From NCBI RefSeq assembly GCF_015679185.1, contig NZ_CP064939.1:5270001-5334000 (forward strand): a stretch of DNA of 64,000 nucleotides, given 5' to 3'. Each line of letters opens with the position of its first letter. Positions within the stretch are counted from its first letter, which is position 1. Shown here piece by piece: positions 39,004-47,998 of this stretch. Both the position numbers and the translations under genes were made by a program. The notes under the pieces were generated by a model. It worked only from the letters and a program-made list of their open reading frames with translations. It was not told where the DNA came from and did not search any database. This stretch comes from Pedobacter endophyticus. Its GTDB lineage: Bacteria > Bacteroidota > Bacteroidia > Sphingobacteriales > Sphingobacteriaceae.

Positions 39004-39624
39004 ATGAACCATTTAAAACAAGCTATATTAGGATTAATTATTTTCTCATCGACTACTAGTTTTGCACAAAATAATTACGAAAGAAGTATGCAGGCGATGA
39101 TGAAAGGTGATTTTAAAACTGCAGTTAGCCAATTGGAAAAAGCCGATTCGAAAACACCTGATAATGCAAAAATATTACAAATGTTGGGTTATTCCTATTT
39201 TCAGAACGGCGAATATGAAAAATGCATTGCAACTTACAGCCGTTTGATCAATGTTAAGCCCAGCGAGGTTTCTTCTTACTACTACCGGGGGAAAGCCCGT
39301 TTGAATATAGCGAACGACCCGAAAGAGTCGTTAAATGCCATGCGAGACAATTTTTATACGGCATCGATAAAGGATTTTACAAAGGCGATTGAGATTACCG
39401 GCGATGAAGACGCTCAAATGTTGCAAAATCGGGCCATTGCCTATAAAGATTACGCGATTTTTAAATCGTACAAGGCGAAAAAAAGAGACGAAAAAACAGC
39501 CTGTGTTGCCTTGTTTAACAATTCAATTGCCGATTTTCAGAAGGTGCTCACCATGCAGCCGCTCAGAAAAGATATCATCGATTGGATTACCTACGATAAA
39601 GCGCAGATTGCCAGCTTGAAATGA
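39004..39624 (+). CDS. Exported tetratricopeptide repeat protein
   Basis: A 206-residue periplasmic or surface protein. A signal peptide (residues 1-21, ending TTSFA) is followed by about four TPR helical hairpins, for example AMMKGDFKTAVSQLEKADSK and GEYEKCIATYSRLINVKP. The remaining C-terminal region is helical and includes a charged KAKKRDEKTA stretch. TPRs mediate protein contacts; no specific partner or function can be given. It stands alone with repeat-rich DNA downstream. Confidence 0.78.
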   Translation: MNHLKQAILGLIIFSSTTSFAQNNYERSMQAMMKGDFKTAVSQLEKADSKTPDNAKILQMLGYSYFQNGEYEKCIATYSRLINVKPSEVSSYYYRGKARLNIANDPKESLNAMRDNFYTASIKDFTKAIEITGDEDAQMLQNRAIAYKDYAIFKSYKAKKRDEKTACVALFNNSIADFQKVLTMQPLRKDIIDWITYDKAQIASLK

Positions 39625-39877
39625 ATAAACCCGAAAGTTGGAAAGACCGGGGGCCGAAGATAAAGCTGAAAAAAGTCTGGAAGTGGGAAAGACCGGGGTC
39701 CGAAGTTTGATTGCCCTATCTTAAAAAAGTCCGGAAGTCAGAAAAACTGGAGTCCGAAGCTTGATTGCCACAAGTAAAAATTCGCCGGCTTAATATCTAC
39801 GTTAGCTTATTGTTAGTGATCCGATGAATAATATGCTTTGTGCAAATGGTCACCGAATCACTTTTTTAATTAATTCA
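39625..39877. repeat. Short-word repeats and degenerate inverted repeat between the TPR and sulfatase genes
   Basis: About three copies of a GTC(T)GGAAGT...AAAGACCGGGGTCCGAAG unit (39635-39765), then a degenerate TGATCCGATGAATA...CACCGAATCAC inverted repeat (39816-39861), a diverged member of the TCATCCGATGAATA family. Confidence 0.65.
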
Positions 39878-41356
39878 TCATAATAGCTCAGCCATGTTGG
39901 TTATATCCAATGGGTCGTTCAGTTTCTTCTGCTCTTTCAATAATGCTGCAAACAATTGCTTAGCTGTCGATTTATACTTCTTGTCGTCAGCAAGATTATG
40001 CATTTCTTCAGGGTCTTTATTCAAATCGAACAGGAGTATTTTATTTATTTTAGGAAACAGAATCAATTTATGATCGCCAACCCGCACACTACGCTGTAGA
40101 TTCATATAACCCCCATAAATAGCTTTGTGTATTCGTTTATTTGAAATTCCTTTAGCAGCGCTTAAAAACGACTGAAACTCTACATTGTTGAGCTTTTCAG
40201 CGTTGGCAAGTTCAAGACTGGTAGCCATGATATCTTGTAAATAAACAGGCATTTCAGAAATTGTATTTGGTGCAATGCCCGGGCCCGCTACAATAACCGG
40301 CGGTTTCATGCTGTGTTCAAAAAGCGTCTGTTTACCCATAAAACCGTGCCTTCCCATGGCCAGACCATGATCAGCGGTAAAAAAGATATAGGTATTGTTC
40401 ATCTTTCCTGTGGCTTCAAGTGCATCCAATATTTCGCCAATTTGCTTATCTAAAAATGTAACAGCGGCATAATACTCCTGTAAATGCGTTTTTATGGCCA
40501 ATTCGGTCCTTGGAAAGGGCGCCAACGCCTCATCCCGAAGCGAAGCATCATTGCCTATCGAATCTTTGTACGGGTTTTCGGGCAACCAACTTTTAGGCAT
40601 AGAAATGCCGTTTAATGGGTACTTATCTATATATTCTTCTGGCGATTGACGTGGATCGTGAGGAGCATTGGAGGCCAGATACAAGAAAAATGGTTTTTCT
40701 TGCCTGCCGGCTGCCTCGATGTGTGAGATTGAGTTCTTTTTAAATATCACCGACTGGTGTGTTCCGTTTTCCCAATATCCGCCGAAGCGCTCATCAGAGG
40801 GCGACCATGTATTATCGTTAGCGCTCTGCGGTCTGTTGTAGCCCGGCGTGTTAAAATTTTTGTTGCTCACAAACCCCGGAAGTTTTGCATTTTCGGGCGT
40901 TCCGTAGGGCAACATTCCCGGCTTAACGTCGGTAACATGCTGAAATATTTTGTTTGGATCGATATTAACATGCCACTTTCCGGTCATGTAGGTTTCGTAA
41001 CCGGCACGCTCCATCATTTTTGGCCAGGTAGTCTCAGAAAAACCGGGTAGCTTATCTTCAATTTTTTTAACGTTCCAAATGGTTCTACCGGTAATAATCA
41101 TCGATCGCGAAGCAACACAAACTGCGCCGTGCCAGGCCCCCATATTGTAAGCATTTGTAAAGCTCTTTCCCATCCTTGCAAGGCGATCGAGGTTGGGCGT
41201 TTCAATTTCTTTATTGCCCAACGCGTGGATGGTATAGTAGGCCTGATCGTCGGTATAAATAAAAACAATGTTTGGTTTTGATTGTGCTTTGGCCAGGTTT
41301 GTGATCAAAAGGATACTAACGAAAATAATTGCAATGCAACGGGTTAGGAAAATCAT
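39878..41356 (-). CDS. Secreted sulfatase, formylglycine-type
   Basis: An exported arylsulfatase-family enzyme (492 residues) with a signal peptide (about 1-22, ending in AKA) followed by the alkaline-phosphatase-fold core KPNIVFIYTDDQAYYTI. The catalytic site reads C-V-A-S-R within VCVASRSMIITGR, fitting the CxPSR/CxASR rule, so the Cys must be oxidised to formylglycine by a maturase not seen in this window. Asp-Asp of TDD and DHG (in FTADHGLAMGR) supply metal ligands. Substrates may be sulfated glycans, but no adjacent glycan-degradation genes support one. ATG 41356 starts the signal peptide. Confidence 0.92.
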   Translation of the reverse strand: MIFLTRCIAIIFVSILLITNLAKAQSKPNIVFIYTDDQAYYTIHALGNKEIETPNLDRLARMGKSFTNAYNMGAWHGAVCVASRSMIITGRTIWNVKKIEDKLPGFSETTWPKMMERAGYETYMTGKWHVNIDPNKIFQHVTDVKPGMLPYGTPENAKLPGFVSNKNFNTPGYNRPQSANDNTWSPSDERFGGYWENGTHQSVIFKKNSISHIEAAGRQEKPFFLYLASNAPHDPRQSPEEYIDKYPLNGISMPKSWLPENPYKDSIGNDASLRDEALAPFPRTELAIKTHLQEYYAAVTFLDKQIGEILDALEATGKMNNTYIFFTADHGLAMGRHGFMGKQTLFEHSMKPPVIVAGPGIAPNTISEMPVYLQDIMATSLELANAEKLNNVEFQSFLSAAKGISNKRIHKAIYGGYMNLQRSVRVGDHKLILFPKINKILLFDLNKDPEEMHNLADDKKYKSTAKQLFAALLKEQKKLNDPLDITNMAELL

Positions 41357-41389
41357 AAATAACGCTTGGTTTATATTGGTTAGCAACAA

Positions 41390-41964
41390 TATACAGAATT
41401 TTCTTGATTAATTATAATGGATGGTTACTACGTTATAATAGATTAAATAGGACAGGCTGGCAGCTGACAATTTTAGAGACGCTTTTTTATGAAATGTATG
41501 TTCACTGCTTGTGGCGGTTCTCATTCCCGCTCCTCAACGTCATTTAGTTAAGGAAAAAACAAAAAACACTGTCACCCTGAGCTGAGTCGAAGGGCGATGT
41601 TTATTTGTTTTTTCCTACAGAAAAGGTCTTCGACTGAGTTTATCTTGAGCATTTCGACTACGCTCAATACAAGCTCAAGTCGAAAGGCTCAGATCCGATA
41701 GGTATCGGATGACACCCGTCGAGCTTAACTAAATGACATTGCGCTCCCGCTTCTGCTCCCGAGAAAGGATTGGAGAGCATCCCGCTTCGATCAGGTTTAG
41801 GAACATAAGGTTGGTGCAATGGACTAACAAAAGAAGTCAAGTTTCTAAACGCCTGGCTAGAAAAACTTGACTTCTTTAGCAGCTAACTGCTGTTAATAAA
41901 CGCGACAGCAACGGCTTTAATCAGCTTTACACAATATCAGAACAAATGTAAAGCATCCGCTTTT
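41390..41964. other. Non-coding mosaic of dispersed repeats
   Basis: The 575-base gap contains a GTCACCCTGAGCTGAGTCGA element (41570-41590), a long GTCTTCGACTGAG element (41627-41695), the CCGATAG.TATCGG palindrome with one mismatch (41693-41710) and a solitary AAGAAGTCAAGTTT hairpin (41831-41876) that shares its arms with the satellite at 1265-2800. No gene is visible. Confidence 0.65.
41831..41876. repeat. Solitary hairpin sharing arms with the 1265-2800 satellite
   Basis: AAGAAGTCAAGTTTCTA and TAGAAAAACTTGACTTCTT pair; the 14-base core of each arm equals hairpin 3 of the satellite, but the loop differs. Confidence 0.8.
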
Positions 41965-42492
41965 TTACTTAAGCCTGCCTGTAATTTTATAATTTTTCTC
42001 GTTAAGAATCCTGATTTTTTGCTTCTTTGAAATGTCGTACAAACTGTCAGGATAATAAGTTAGGGTATCGTTAGACTGGAACAGCACATTCTTATTATGA
42101 ATAATGATCTGCACCATACTTACAGTGGAATCGCGACGGGCGATTGTAACCTTTTTTACAGGAATTTTCTTGTTGTTAGTGATATAACTGATTTTGCTAT
42201 CAGCTACATTGGTTTGAAAACTACCTTTCCACGAGGCTTTGTTGATGTCGGCATTGATAAAGACAGCAAATTCTCTTTCCCAATCGGCAATTTTGATCTT
42301 CTTGCTTTCTGTTGCACCGTTTATGCTCACGGTTTTAAAAACGCTCGGATTTGCCTTTTTCATTCGCAGGCTTTCTTTCTTAAAATAGCCCTGCAAATCG
42401 AAATACAGTAATTTGTTGTTTGCTTCAGTCTTTTTTTCGGTACATGAAAACAAAATCGAAGCAAACAACAAGACATAAAGGTTTTTAGTCAT
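41965..42492 (-). CDS. Putative lipoprotein of unknown function
   Basis: A 175-residue exported protein with a lipobox near residue 17 (LLFASILFSC), so it is probably lipid-anchored in the outer or inner membrane. The mature part is Lys-rich, mostly predicted beta with segments such as KLLYFDLQGYFKKE and SMVQIIIHNKNVLF. I do not recognise a family. Its ATG overlaps the gpmI stop codon in a TAATG arrangement, implying translational coupling. Why a lipoprotein should follow a glycolytic gene is unclear. Confidence 0.75.
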   Translation of the reverse strand: MTKNLYVLLFASILFSCTEKKTEANNKLLYFDLQGYFKKESLRMKKANPSVFKTVSINGATESKKIKIADWEREFAVFINADINKASWKGSFQTNVADSKISYITNNKKIPVKKVTIARRDSTVSMVQIIIHNKNVLFQSNDTLTYYPDSLYDISKKQKIRILNEKNYKITGRLK

Positions 42493-44015
42493 TATACTAA
42501 AACGTTACCCGTCATTTCTTCAGGTATGGCAACGCCCAAAATCTTTAAGATAGTAGGGGCAACGTCGCCAAGTTTCCCATCGGCAATGGCTTTGTAGTCA
42601 TTATCAATTAATATGCAGGGAACCAGGTTAGTGGTGTGCGCAGTATTTACCGATCCATCGGCATTTACCATGTATTCTGAGTTGCCATGATCTGCCAAAA
42701 GAATAAACGAATAGCCGTGCTCGAGTCCTTTGTTAACGACGGTTTGAGCGCATTTATCGGCAGTTTCAACTGCTTTTACTACGGCATCGAAAACCCCGGT
42801 GTGGCCAACCATATCGGGATTGGCAAAGTTTAGGCAAATAAAATCAGCCCATCCTTTTTCCATTTCTGCCGTAATTGCCTCGGTAATTCCTGCGGCGCTC
42901 ATTTCTGGCTGCAAATCGTAAGTGGCTACTTTTGGCGATGGAATTAAAATGCGTTTTTCATTGTTGAACTCTGATTCGCGGCCTCCCGAAAAGAAGAAAG
43001 TTACATGTGGATATTTTTCGGTTTCGGCAATGCGAATCTGGTTTTTGTTGTTCTCAGCCAATACTTCGCCGATGGTTTTGGTCAAGTCGTCTTTGGTAAA
43101 AACAACATTTACATTGGCGAAGTTTTCGTCGTATGTAGTCATCGTAACGTAGTACAATGGCAATTTGTGCATCTGTTGTTCAGGAAAATCCTTTTGTGTA
43201 AGTGCGGTAGTAATTTCACGCCCTCTATCGGTGCGGAAATTGAAGCAGATGACCACATCATCATTTTGAATGGTTGCAACAGCTGTTCCATTATTATCAG
43301 TCAATACAACAGGCTTAAGGAATTCGTCGGTTATGCCATCTGCATACGATTTTTTTATTGTGGCTGCGGCGTCTGTAGCTTTTTCGCCGATGCCATTCAC
43401 CATTACATCATAAGCCTGTTTAACACGTTCCCAACGATTATCGCGATCCATTGCATAATATCTGCCCACCATTGTGGCCAGCTTTGCATTGGTATTTTGA
43501 ATGTGGTTTTGAAGGTCAGTAATAAAGCCAAGTCCCGAGTTCGGGTCGGTATCACGTCCGTCTAAAAAAGCATGAACGAACGTTTTTTCAACTTGTGCTT
43601 CGTTTGCAGCGTCGCATAGCGCTTTTAAATGCTCAATATGTGCATGTACACCACCGTTTGAAACAAGCCCGATAAAGTGTACCGCTTTGTTGTTTTGCTT
43701 TGCGTAATTAAAGGCTGAAACCAAAACCGGATTGTTGTGCAATTCTCTGTCAACAATCGCTTTGTTTATTCTTCCCAGTTCCTGATAAACAACACGTCCG
43801 GCACCTAAATTCATGTGCCCAACTTCAGAGTTGCCCATTTGACCGGCTGGCAGTCCGACTGCTTCGCCAGAGGCCTCAAGCTTCGAATTGGGATAATTTT
43901 GCAACAATGAATCGAAAAATGGGGTGTTGGCAGCATAAGCAGCATCAGAATTATCTTGCTTTCCGTAGCCCCAACCGTCTAAAATTATGAGTGCGAGTTT
44001 CTTGTTATTTATCAT
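42492..44015 (-). CDS. gpmI: 2,3-bisphosphoglycerate-independent phosphoglycerate mutase
   Basis: Interconverts 3- and 2-phosphoglycerate in glycolysis with two Mn ions. The 507-residue length is standard. Visible motifs include LIILDGWGYG at the N-terminus, the nucleophilic Ser in GQMGNSEVGHMNLGAG (near residue 62), HAFLDGRDTDP, and metal-binding LADHGNSEYM near the C-terminus. A downstream lipoprotein gene overlaps its stop codon by one base. A 37-base perfect hairpin lies in the leader, close after a TATATTTG element at 44087-44094. Confidence 0.96.
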   Translation of the reverse strand: MINNKKLALIILDGWGYGKQDNSDAAYAANTPFFDSLLQNYPNSKLEASGEAVGLPAGQMGNSEVGHMNLGAGRVVYQELGRINKAIVDRELHNNPVLVSAFNYAKQNNKAVHFIGLVSNGGVHAHIEHLKALCDAANEAQVEKTFVHAFLDGRDTDPNSGLGFITDLQNHIQNTNAKLATMVGRYYAMDRDNRWERVKQAYDVMVNGIGEKATDAAATIKKSYADGITDEFLKPVVLTDNNGTAVATIQNDDVVICFNFRTDRGREITTALTQKDFPEQQMHKLPLYYVTMTTYDENFANVNVVFTKDDLTKTIGEVLAENNKNQIRIAETEKYPHVTFFFSGGRESEFNNEKRILIPSPKVATYDLQPEMSAAGITEAITAEMEKGWADFICLNFANPDMVGHTGVFDAVVKAVETADKCAQTVVNKGLEHGYSFILLADHGNSEYMVNADGSVNTAHTTNLVPCILIDNDYKAIADGKLGDVAPTILKILGVAIPEEMTGNVLV

Positions 44016-44037
44016 CTTCTAAAAAAAATTTATATCT

Positions 44038-44094
44038 AACGAAAAACATTTTCCGAAAAATAATGTTTTTCGTTTTATTAATAGGACAAATATA
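44038..44094 (-). promoter_or_regulatory. gpmI -7 promoter element and perfect leader hairpin
   Basis: Minus-strand TATATTTG (44087-44094) is followed by a 13-base-pair perfect hairpin (AACGAAAAACATT at 44038-44050 with AATGTTTTTCGTT at 44062-44074; 11-base loop). The hairpin would begin a few bases from the likely transcript 5' end and ends 22 bases before the gpmI start. Confidence 0.5.
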
Positions 44095-44185
44095 GCTTTC
44101 TTGAAGCTTATATAAATTATGAATTGGTTTTTTTGATGAGCTAATGGCATAATTTTAGCTACATGGTTCTGTATAAAATACAGAA

Positions 44186-44584
44186 ATGACCCGAAGCTTA
44201 TTTATACTCATTATTAGTTTATCATCATTATTTAGTTCAAAGCCGTTTCAGGCCGATATTATTGATGATTTATCGTCGTATTTTAAATCAAGCAATGCTA
44301 AAGAAATAGCAAGAAATTTCGCCTCTACCATTGAACTGATAATCGTTGACGAAGAAGATGTATACTCAAAAGCACAGGGCGAGCAGATTCTGAAAGATTT
44401 TTTTATTAAGCACCCGCCGGTTAAAACAAGTATTTTTCATAAGATAAACACCAATCCCAACTATCGCTTTGGCGTCATTTTGCTGAGCACATCGAAAGAG
44501 ACCTTTAGGGTTTCGGTTACAATGAAAAAGTTTAATAGCAATTATCTGATTACCGAGCTGAGAATAGAACCAGCGAAAGATTAG
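44186..44584 (+). CDS. DUF4783 domain exported protein
   Basis: A 132-residue protein with an N-terminal signal sequence (about residues 1-18) and a cystatin-like or NTF2-like small domain of the DUF4783 family, which is found mainly in Bacteroidota. The conserved features are ADIIDDLSSYFKSSNAKEIARNFAS near the start of the mature part and YFK-like segments after EQILKDFFIKHPP. Function is unknown. In relatives, as I recall, it lies beside nadC; here 687 bases of repeat DNA separate them. Confidence 0.75.
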   Translation: MTRSLFILIISLSSLFSSKPFQADIIDDLSSYFKSSNAKEIARNFASTIELIIVDEEDVYSKAQGEQILKDFFIKHPPVKTSIFHKINTNPNYRFGVILLSTSKETFRVSVTMKKFNSNYLITELRIEPAKD

Positions 44585-45222
44585 GAGCCTCTTGCAACTC
44601 TCTATTTTGATGTATTGAGTTAAGGATAAAACTACAAAATATTGTTGTTCTAAGTTTAAATTATTCAGAAAAAGATTCAACATGAATAACGTATAAAACA
44701 ACCGCCCTCCCAAAGCGATGCCTTTGGCACTTGTCTCCCGAAGAAATCGGGAGGAGTTGGAAAGTGTGATCTTTGATGTTTTCGAGGCCAAATGGTTGTG
44801 CAGTTGCTACTCCTTTCCCATTTTAGGAGAGCCTATCCCGACCAATTCGGGAGGTTGGGGTGGTTAACTTGTGGCGCTGTTTATCAGTGTGTTGCAAAAA
44901 CACGTCAATGGTAGCGCAGTCCAACGAAGATATTTTTGTTTTATCATACAGAAAAGGTCTTCGACTCCGCTCAGACTGACAAATGATAACTTAATTTAAT
45001 AGCATTGATCTCCATGGGCGAGGAGCAGACTTCGACTCGTTACTTGCGAATTGCGTTCCGCTTTAATCTTTGAGATTCAGACTTTGGACTTCGAACTCCG
45101 CACTCCCAACTCCGCGCTCCCAACTTTCTTACGCTTTATTTTTTAGCTTTTATCTTCGGACCTCGGACTTCCAGACTCCGGACTTCTGACTCCGGACTCC
45201 CAACTTCGTATCCCAACTTAAA
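44585..45222. other. Non-coding mosaic of dispersed repeats between DUF4783 gene and nadC
   Basis: It carries a CCCGAAGAAATCGGGAGGAG element (44738-44760), a GTCTTCGACTCCGCTCAGAC element (44957-44982) and a long run of CTTCGGACTT/CCGGACTCCCAACT words (45065-45215). No gene is visible. Confidence 0.6.
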
Positions 45223-45253
45223 ATTGTCAGCTAATAAATAATTCTTATTTTTG
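45223..45253 (+). promoter_or_regulatory. nadC promoter, -33 TTG and -7 TAnnTTTG
   Basis: ATTG (45223-45226), 19 bases, TATTTTTG (45246-45253): the spacing is exactly the Bacteroidota consensus TTTG-N19-TAnnTTTG, with the -33 box one base off (ATTG for TTTG). It places the transcript start near 45258, shortly before the TTG start codon. Confidence 0.7.
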
Positions 45254-45271
45254 CTGTATAAAATCAATATT

Positions 45272-46114
45272 TTGGACATTCAGCTGATCGATCAATTCAT
45301 AAAAAATGCACTTGCCGAAGACGTTGGCGATGGTGACCATACGTCTCTTTCAACAATTCCAGCGGGTACGCAGGGCAAGGCTAAACTGATTATTAAAGAG
45401 GATGGGATTTTGGCCGGAATGGAACTTGCCGTTGAAATTTTCAAAGTAGTAGACAGCGATTTAAAGGTTACTGTTTTGCTTAACGATGGTGCTGAGGTTA
45501 GCGTTGGCGATATTGGCTTAACGGTTTCGGGAAGTACACATTCTATTTTAATCGCGGAGCGTTTGGTGTTGAATTGCATGCAGCGGATGAGTGGTATCGC
45601 AACGAAAACTCATCGTATCGTTTCGCTGTTAAAAGATACGAAAACTAAGATTTTAGACACTCGTAAAACTACACCCGGTTTACGCTACCTGGAGAAATGG
45701 GCAGTAAGAATTGGTGGTGGCGTTAATCATCGTATCGGGCTTTACGATATGATATTGATTAAAGATAACCATGTTGATTATGCGGGCGGGATTTCAAATG
45801 CTATTAAATCGGCTCAAAAATACCTTGCTGAGAATGGCAAGAAGCTTCAAATCGAAATCGAAGTGCGCAACCTCGAGGAGTTGTCGGAGGTGCTGGCTAT
45901 TGGCGGAGTAGATCGAATTATGCTCGATAACTTTGCTTTCGACAACCTAAAGACAGCTGTTAAAATGATTGATGGACGATTCATCAGCGAAGCCTCGGGC
46001 GGAATTACTGAGGAAAATGTGGCAGAATACGCGGCTTGCGGAGTCGATTTTATTTCAATGGGTGCACTTACCCATTCTGTTAAAAGCCTCGACATTAGTT
46101 TAAAAGCATATTAA
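45272..46114 (+). CDS. nadC: Nicotinate-nucleotide pyrophosphorylase (quinolinate phosphoribosyltransferase), TTG start
   Basis: Converts quinolinate and PRPP to nicotinate mononucleotide in NAD synthesis. The 280-residue length is typical. Landmarks are ALAEDVGDGDHTS near the start, RLVLNCMQRMSGIAT, DTRKTTPGLRYLEKWAVRIGGGVNHRIGLYD, and the C-terminal barrel with EIEVRNLEEL, IMLDNF and EASGGI. There is no ATG at the N-terminus. TTG 45272 is preferred to TTG 45251, because the latter lies within the -7 box. Downstream is plsY. Confidence 0.94.
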   Translation: MDIQLIDQFIKNALAEDVGDGDHTSLSTIPAGTQGKAKLIIKEDGILAGMELAVEIFKVVDSDLKVTVLLNDGAEVSVGDIGLTVSGSTHSILIAERLVLNCMQRMSGIATKTHRIVSLLKDTKTKILDTRKTTPGLRYLEKWAVRIGGGVNHRIGLYDMILIKDNHVDYAGGISNAIKSAQKYLAENGKKLQIEIEVRNLEELSEVLAIGGVDRIMLDNFAFDNLKTAVKMIDGRFISEASGGITEENVAEYAACGVDFISMGALTHSVKSLDISLKAY

Positions 46115-46163
46115 GGTGAATTCGTATAAAATTGAAAGCTTATTTTTTGTATCATTGTAGGCT

Positions 46164-46811
46164 ATGGTTACGGTTTATTCGCTCAGCGCATTATTAGTTG
46201 CGTATCTTTTTGGATCAATACCAACGGCTGTTTGGCTCGGCCAGGCTTTTTATGGCGTTGACGTACGCGAGTATGGCAGCGGTAATGCCGGTGCAACCAA
46301 TACTTTTCGGGTTTTAGGCAAAAAAGCTGGAATCGCCGTAATGGTGATTGATATTGCAAAGGGCTATACCGCAACAAATCTGGCCTATTTCATCGGACTT
46401 TCTGTAACAGGCCCCCAAAACTCAGTTGTTTTTGTAAACTACCAACTTGCCCTGGGCGTTACTGCTGTAATGGGCCATTTATTTCCGGTATTTGCAGGTT
46501 TTAGGGGCGGCAAGGGTGTTGCCACTCTTTTTGGGATGATACTGGCAGTAAATTTCGAAGCATCGATGCTCTGTGTACTGGTTTTCGTAGTTATTTTACT
46601 AATTACAAAGTACGTTTCTCTAAGTTCAATCTGTGCGGGATTTACTTTCCCCTTAAGTGTTGTATTTCTGTTTCAGGTCTCTATCAAATCCGAAGTCCTT
46701 TATGGAATGGTAGTTTGTATCTTAATTTTGGTTACGCACCAGAAAAATCTCGAAAGACTGTTAAAAGGCAAAGAATCGAAGGTTTATTTGTTCAGGAAAA
46801 AGACGAATTGA
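46164..46811 (+). CDS. plsY: Glycerol-3-phosphate acyltransferase PlsY
   Basis: Inner-membrane enzyme that acylates glycerol-3-phosphate from acyl-phosphate, the first step in phospholipid synthesis. The 215-residue protein has about five to seven hydrophobic helices. The three PlsY motifs are visible: GSIPTAVWLG (near residue 17), GSGNAGATNTFRVLGKK and GHLFPVFAGFRGGKGVAT. It is 49 bases downstream of nadC in the same orientation, possibly in one transcript. The C-terminus is basic, as expected for the cytoplasmic side. Confidence 0.95.
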   Translation: MVTVYSLSALLVAYLFGSIPTAVWLGQAFYGVDVREYGSGNAGATNTFRVLGKKAGIAVMVIDIAKGYTATNLAYFIGLSVTGPQNSVVFVNYQLALGVTAVMGHLFPVFAGFRGGKGVATLFGMILAVNFEASMLCVLVFVVILLITKYVSLSSICAGFTFPLSVVFLFQVSIKSEVLYGMVVCILILVTHQKNLERLLKGKESKVYLFRKKTN

Positions 46812-46899
46812 TCAATCGATACGATTCTTCGAAACATATTTGTTCAATCGCTGTTACTATTCAAAATCGCAGAAAGGATTGACATTAACGACAAAATTT

Positions 46900-47703
46900 A
46901 TGAAAAAGTTATTTTTATCGGCAAGTGTTGCCGGAATTTTACTATTCAACTCATGTTCTACTGTTCCCTTAACAGGCAGAAGCAGGTTAAGCTTAGTGGA
47001 TGAGAGTTCTTTGCAACAACAAGCTGCAATCGGATATCAACAATTGTTGAGTGACCCGCAAACGAAAGTAATTTCAGCGGGCAATAGCAACGCTGCCATG
47101 GTAAAACGCGTTGGGCAAAAAATCGCCGCCGCAGTAACTCAATACATGAACCAGAACGGTTACGGTGAGCAGATAAAAAATTATAAATGGGAATATAATT
47201 TGATCGATAGTAAGGAAATCAATGCATGGTGTATGCCGGGCGGTAAGATTGCAGTTTACACGGGGATTTTACCGGTAACGAAAGATGAAGCTGGCTTGGC
47301 CACTGTAATGGGACACGAGGTTGCGCACGCTATTGCCCAGCATTCTGCCGAAAGAGCTTCTCAAATGCAAGCTGCACAGGTTGGAGGAGCATTAGTAGGA
47401 GCAGCGTCATCTAATTCAAAATACGCTGATTATATCAACCAGGCTTACGGTATAGGCGGACAGTTGACTATTTTAAAATATGGCAGAAATCAAGAGTTGG
47501 AAGCTGATAAAATGGGTTTGTCTTTCATGGCAATGGCCGGTTATAACCCCAGTAATGCTGTCGCTTTTTGGCAAAGAATGGCGCAAGCCAGTGCAGGTTC
47601 ACAAAAACCACCAGCTTTTTTAAGTACCCACCCGACTGATCAATCGCGTATTGCGCAAATACAAAGAGATTTACCAGAGGCGATGAAATATTATAAGAAA
47701 TAA
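46900..47703 (+). CDS. M48-family metalloprotease lipoprotein
   Basis: Zinc metallopeptidase (267 residues) of the BepA/LoiP/Oma1-like group that acts in envelope quality control. The N-terminal signal ends in a lipobox (ILLFNSC, Cys near residue 20), so it is lipid-anchored in the envelope. HEVAHA (near residue 145) holds two zinc His and the catalytic Glu, and a second Glu ligand lies in NQELEADKMG. WCMPGGKIAVYTGIL precedes it, a family landmark. ATG 46900 starts the signal peptide; the longer frame from 46840 has no support. Confidence 0.92.
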   Translation: MKKLFLSASVAGILLFNSCSTVPLTGRSRLSLVDESSLQQQAAIGYQQLLSDPQTKVISAGNSNAAMVKRVGQKIAAAVTQYMNQNGYGEQIKNYKWEYNLIDSKEINAWCMPGGKIAVYTGILPVTKDEAGLATVMGHEVAHAIAQHSAERASQMQAAQVGGALVGAASSNSKYADYINQAYGIGGQLTILKYGRNQELEADKMGLSFMAMAGYNPSNAVAFWQRMAQASAGSQKPPAFLSTHPTDQSRIAQIQRDLPEAMKYYKK

Positions 47704-47941
47704 AATAGAAAGGTTTAAGGTAGCTAAAAGACTAAAGCTGAAAGACTAAAGATAAAAGACCAAGCAAAGTCTAGGTGCCTAAGAAACGTGAAAAATACAA
47801 TGATTTAAGGTGAAAGGTTTTTGCGTGATGCAGAAACTTTTCACCTTTTGTATTTTTGAAAGACAGATTTTTGATGAATAGGCGTTGCACCTGGTTGAAT
47901 GCAGTTCACAAAAACAATGGCGTTAGGGAGCTGTTCACCCT

Positions 47942-47998
47942 AATGAACCAATGAACCAATGAACCAATGAACCAATGAACCAATGAACCAATGAACTA
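47942..47998. repeat. Octamer microsatellite AATGAACC, about seven copies, at the pabB 3' end
   Basis: Uninterrupted period-8 run, reading (GGTTCATT)n on the pabB coding strand and overlapping the pabB stop codon. The gap 47704-47941 also holds AAGACTAAAG words and an AAGGTGAAAGGTTTTTGC... CTTTTCACCTT hairpin (47808-47848). Confidence 0.85.
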
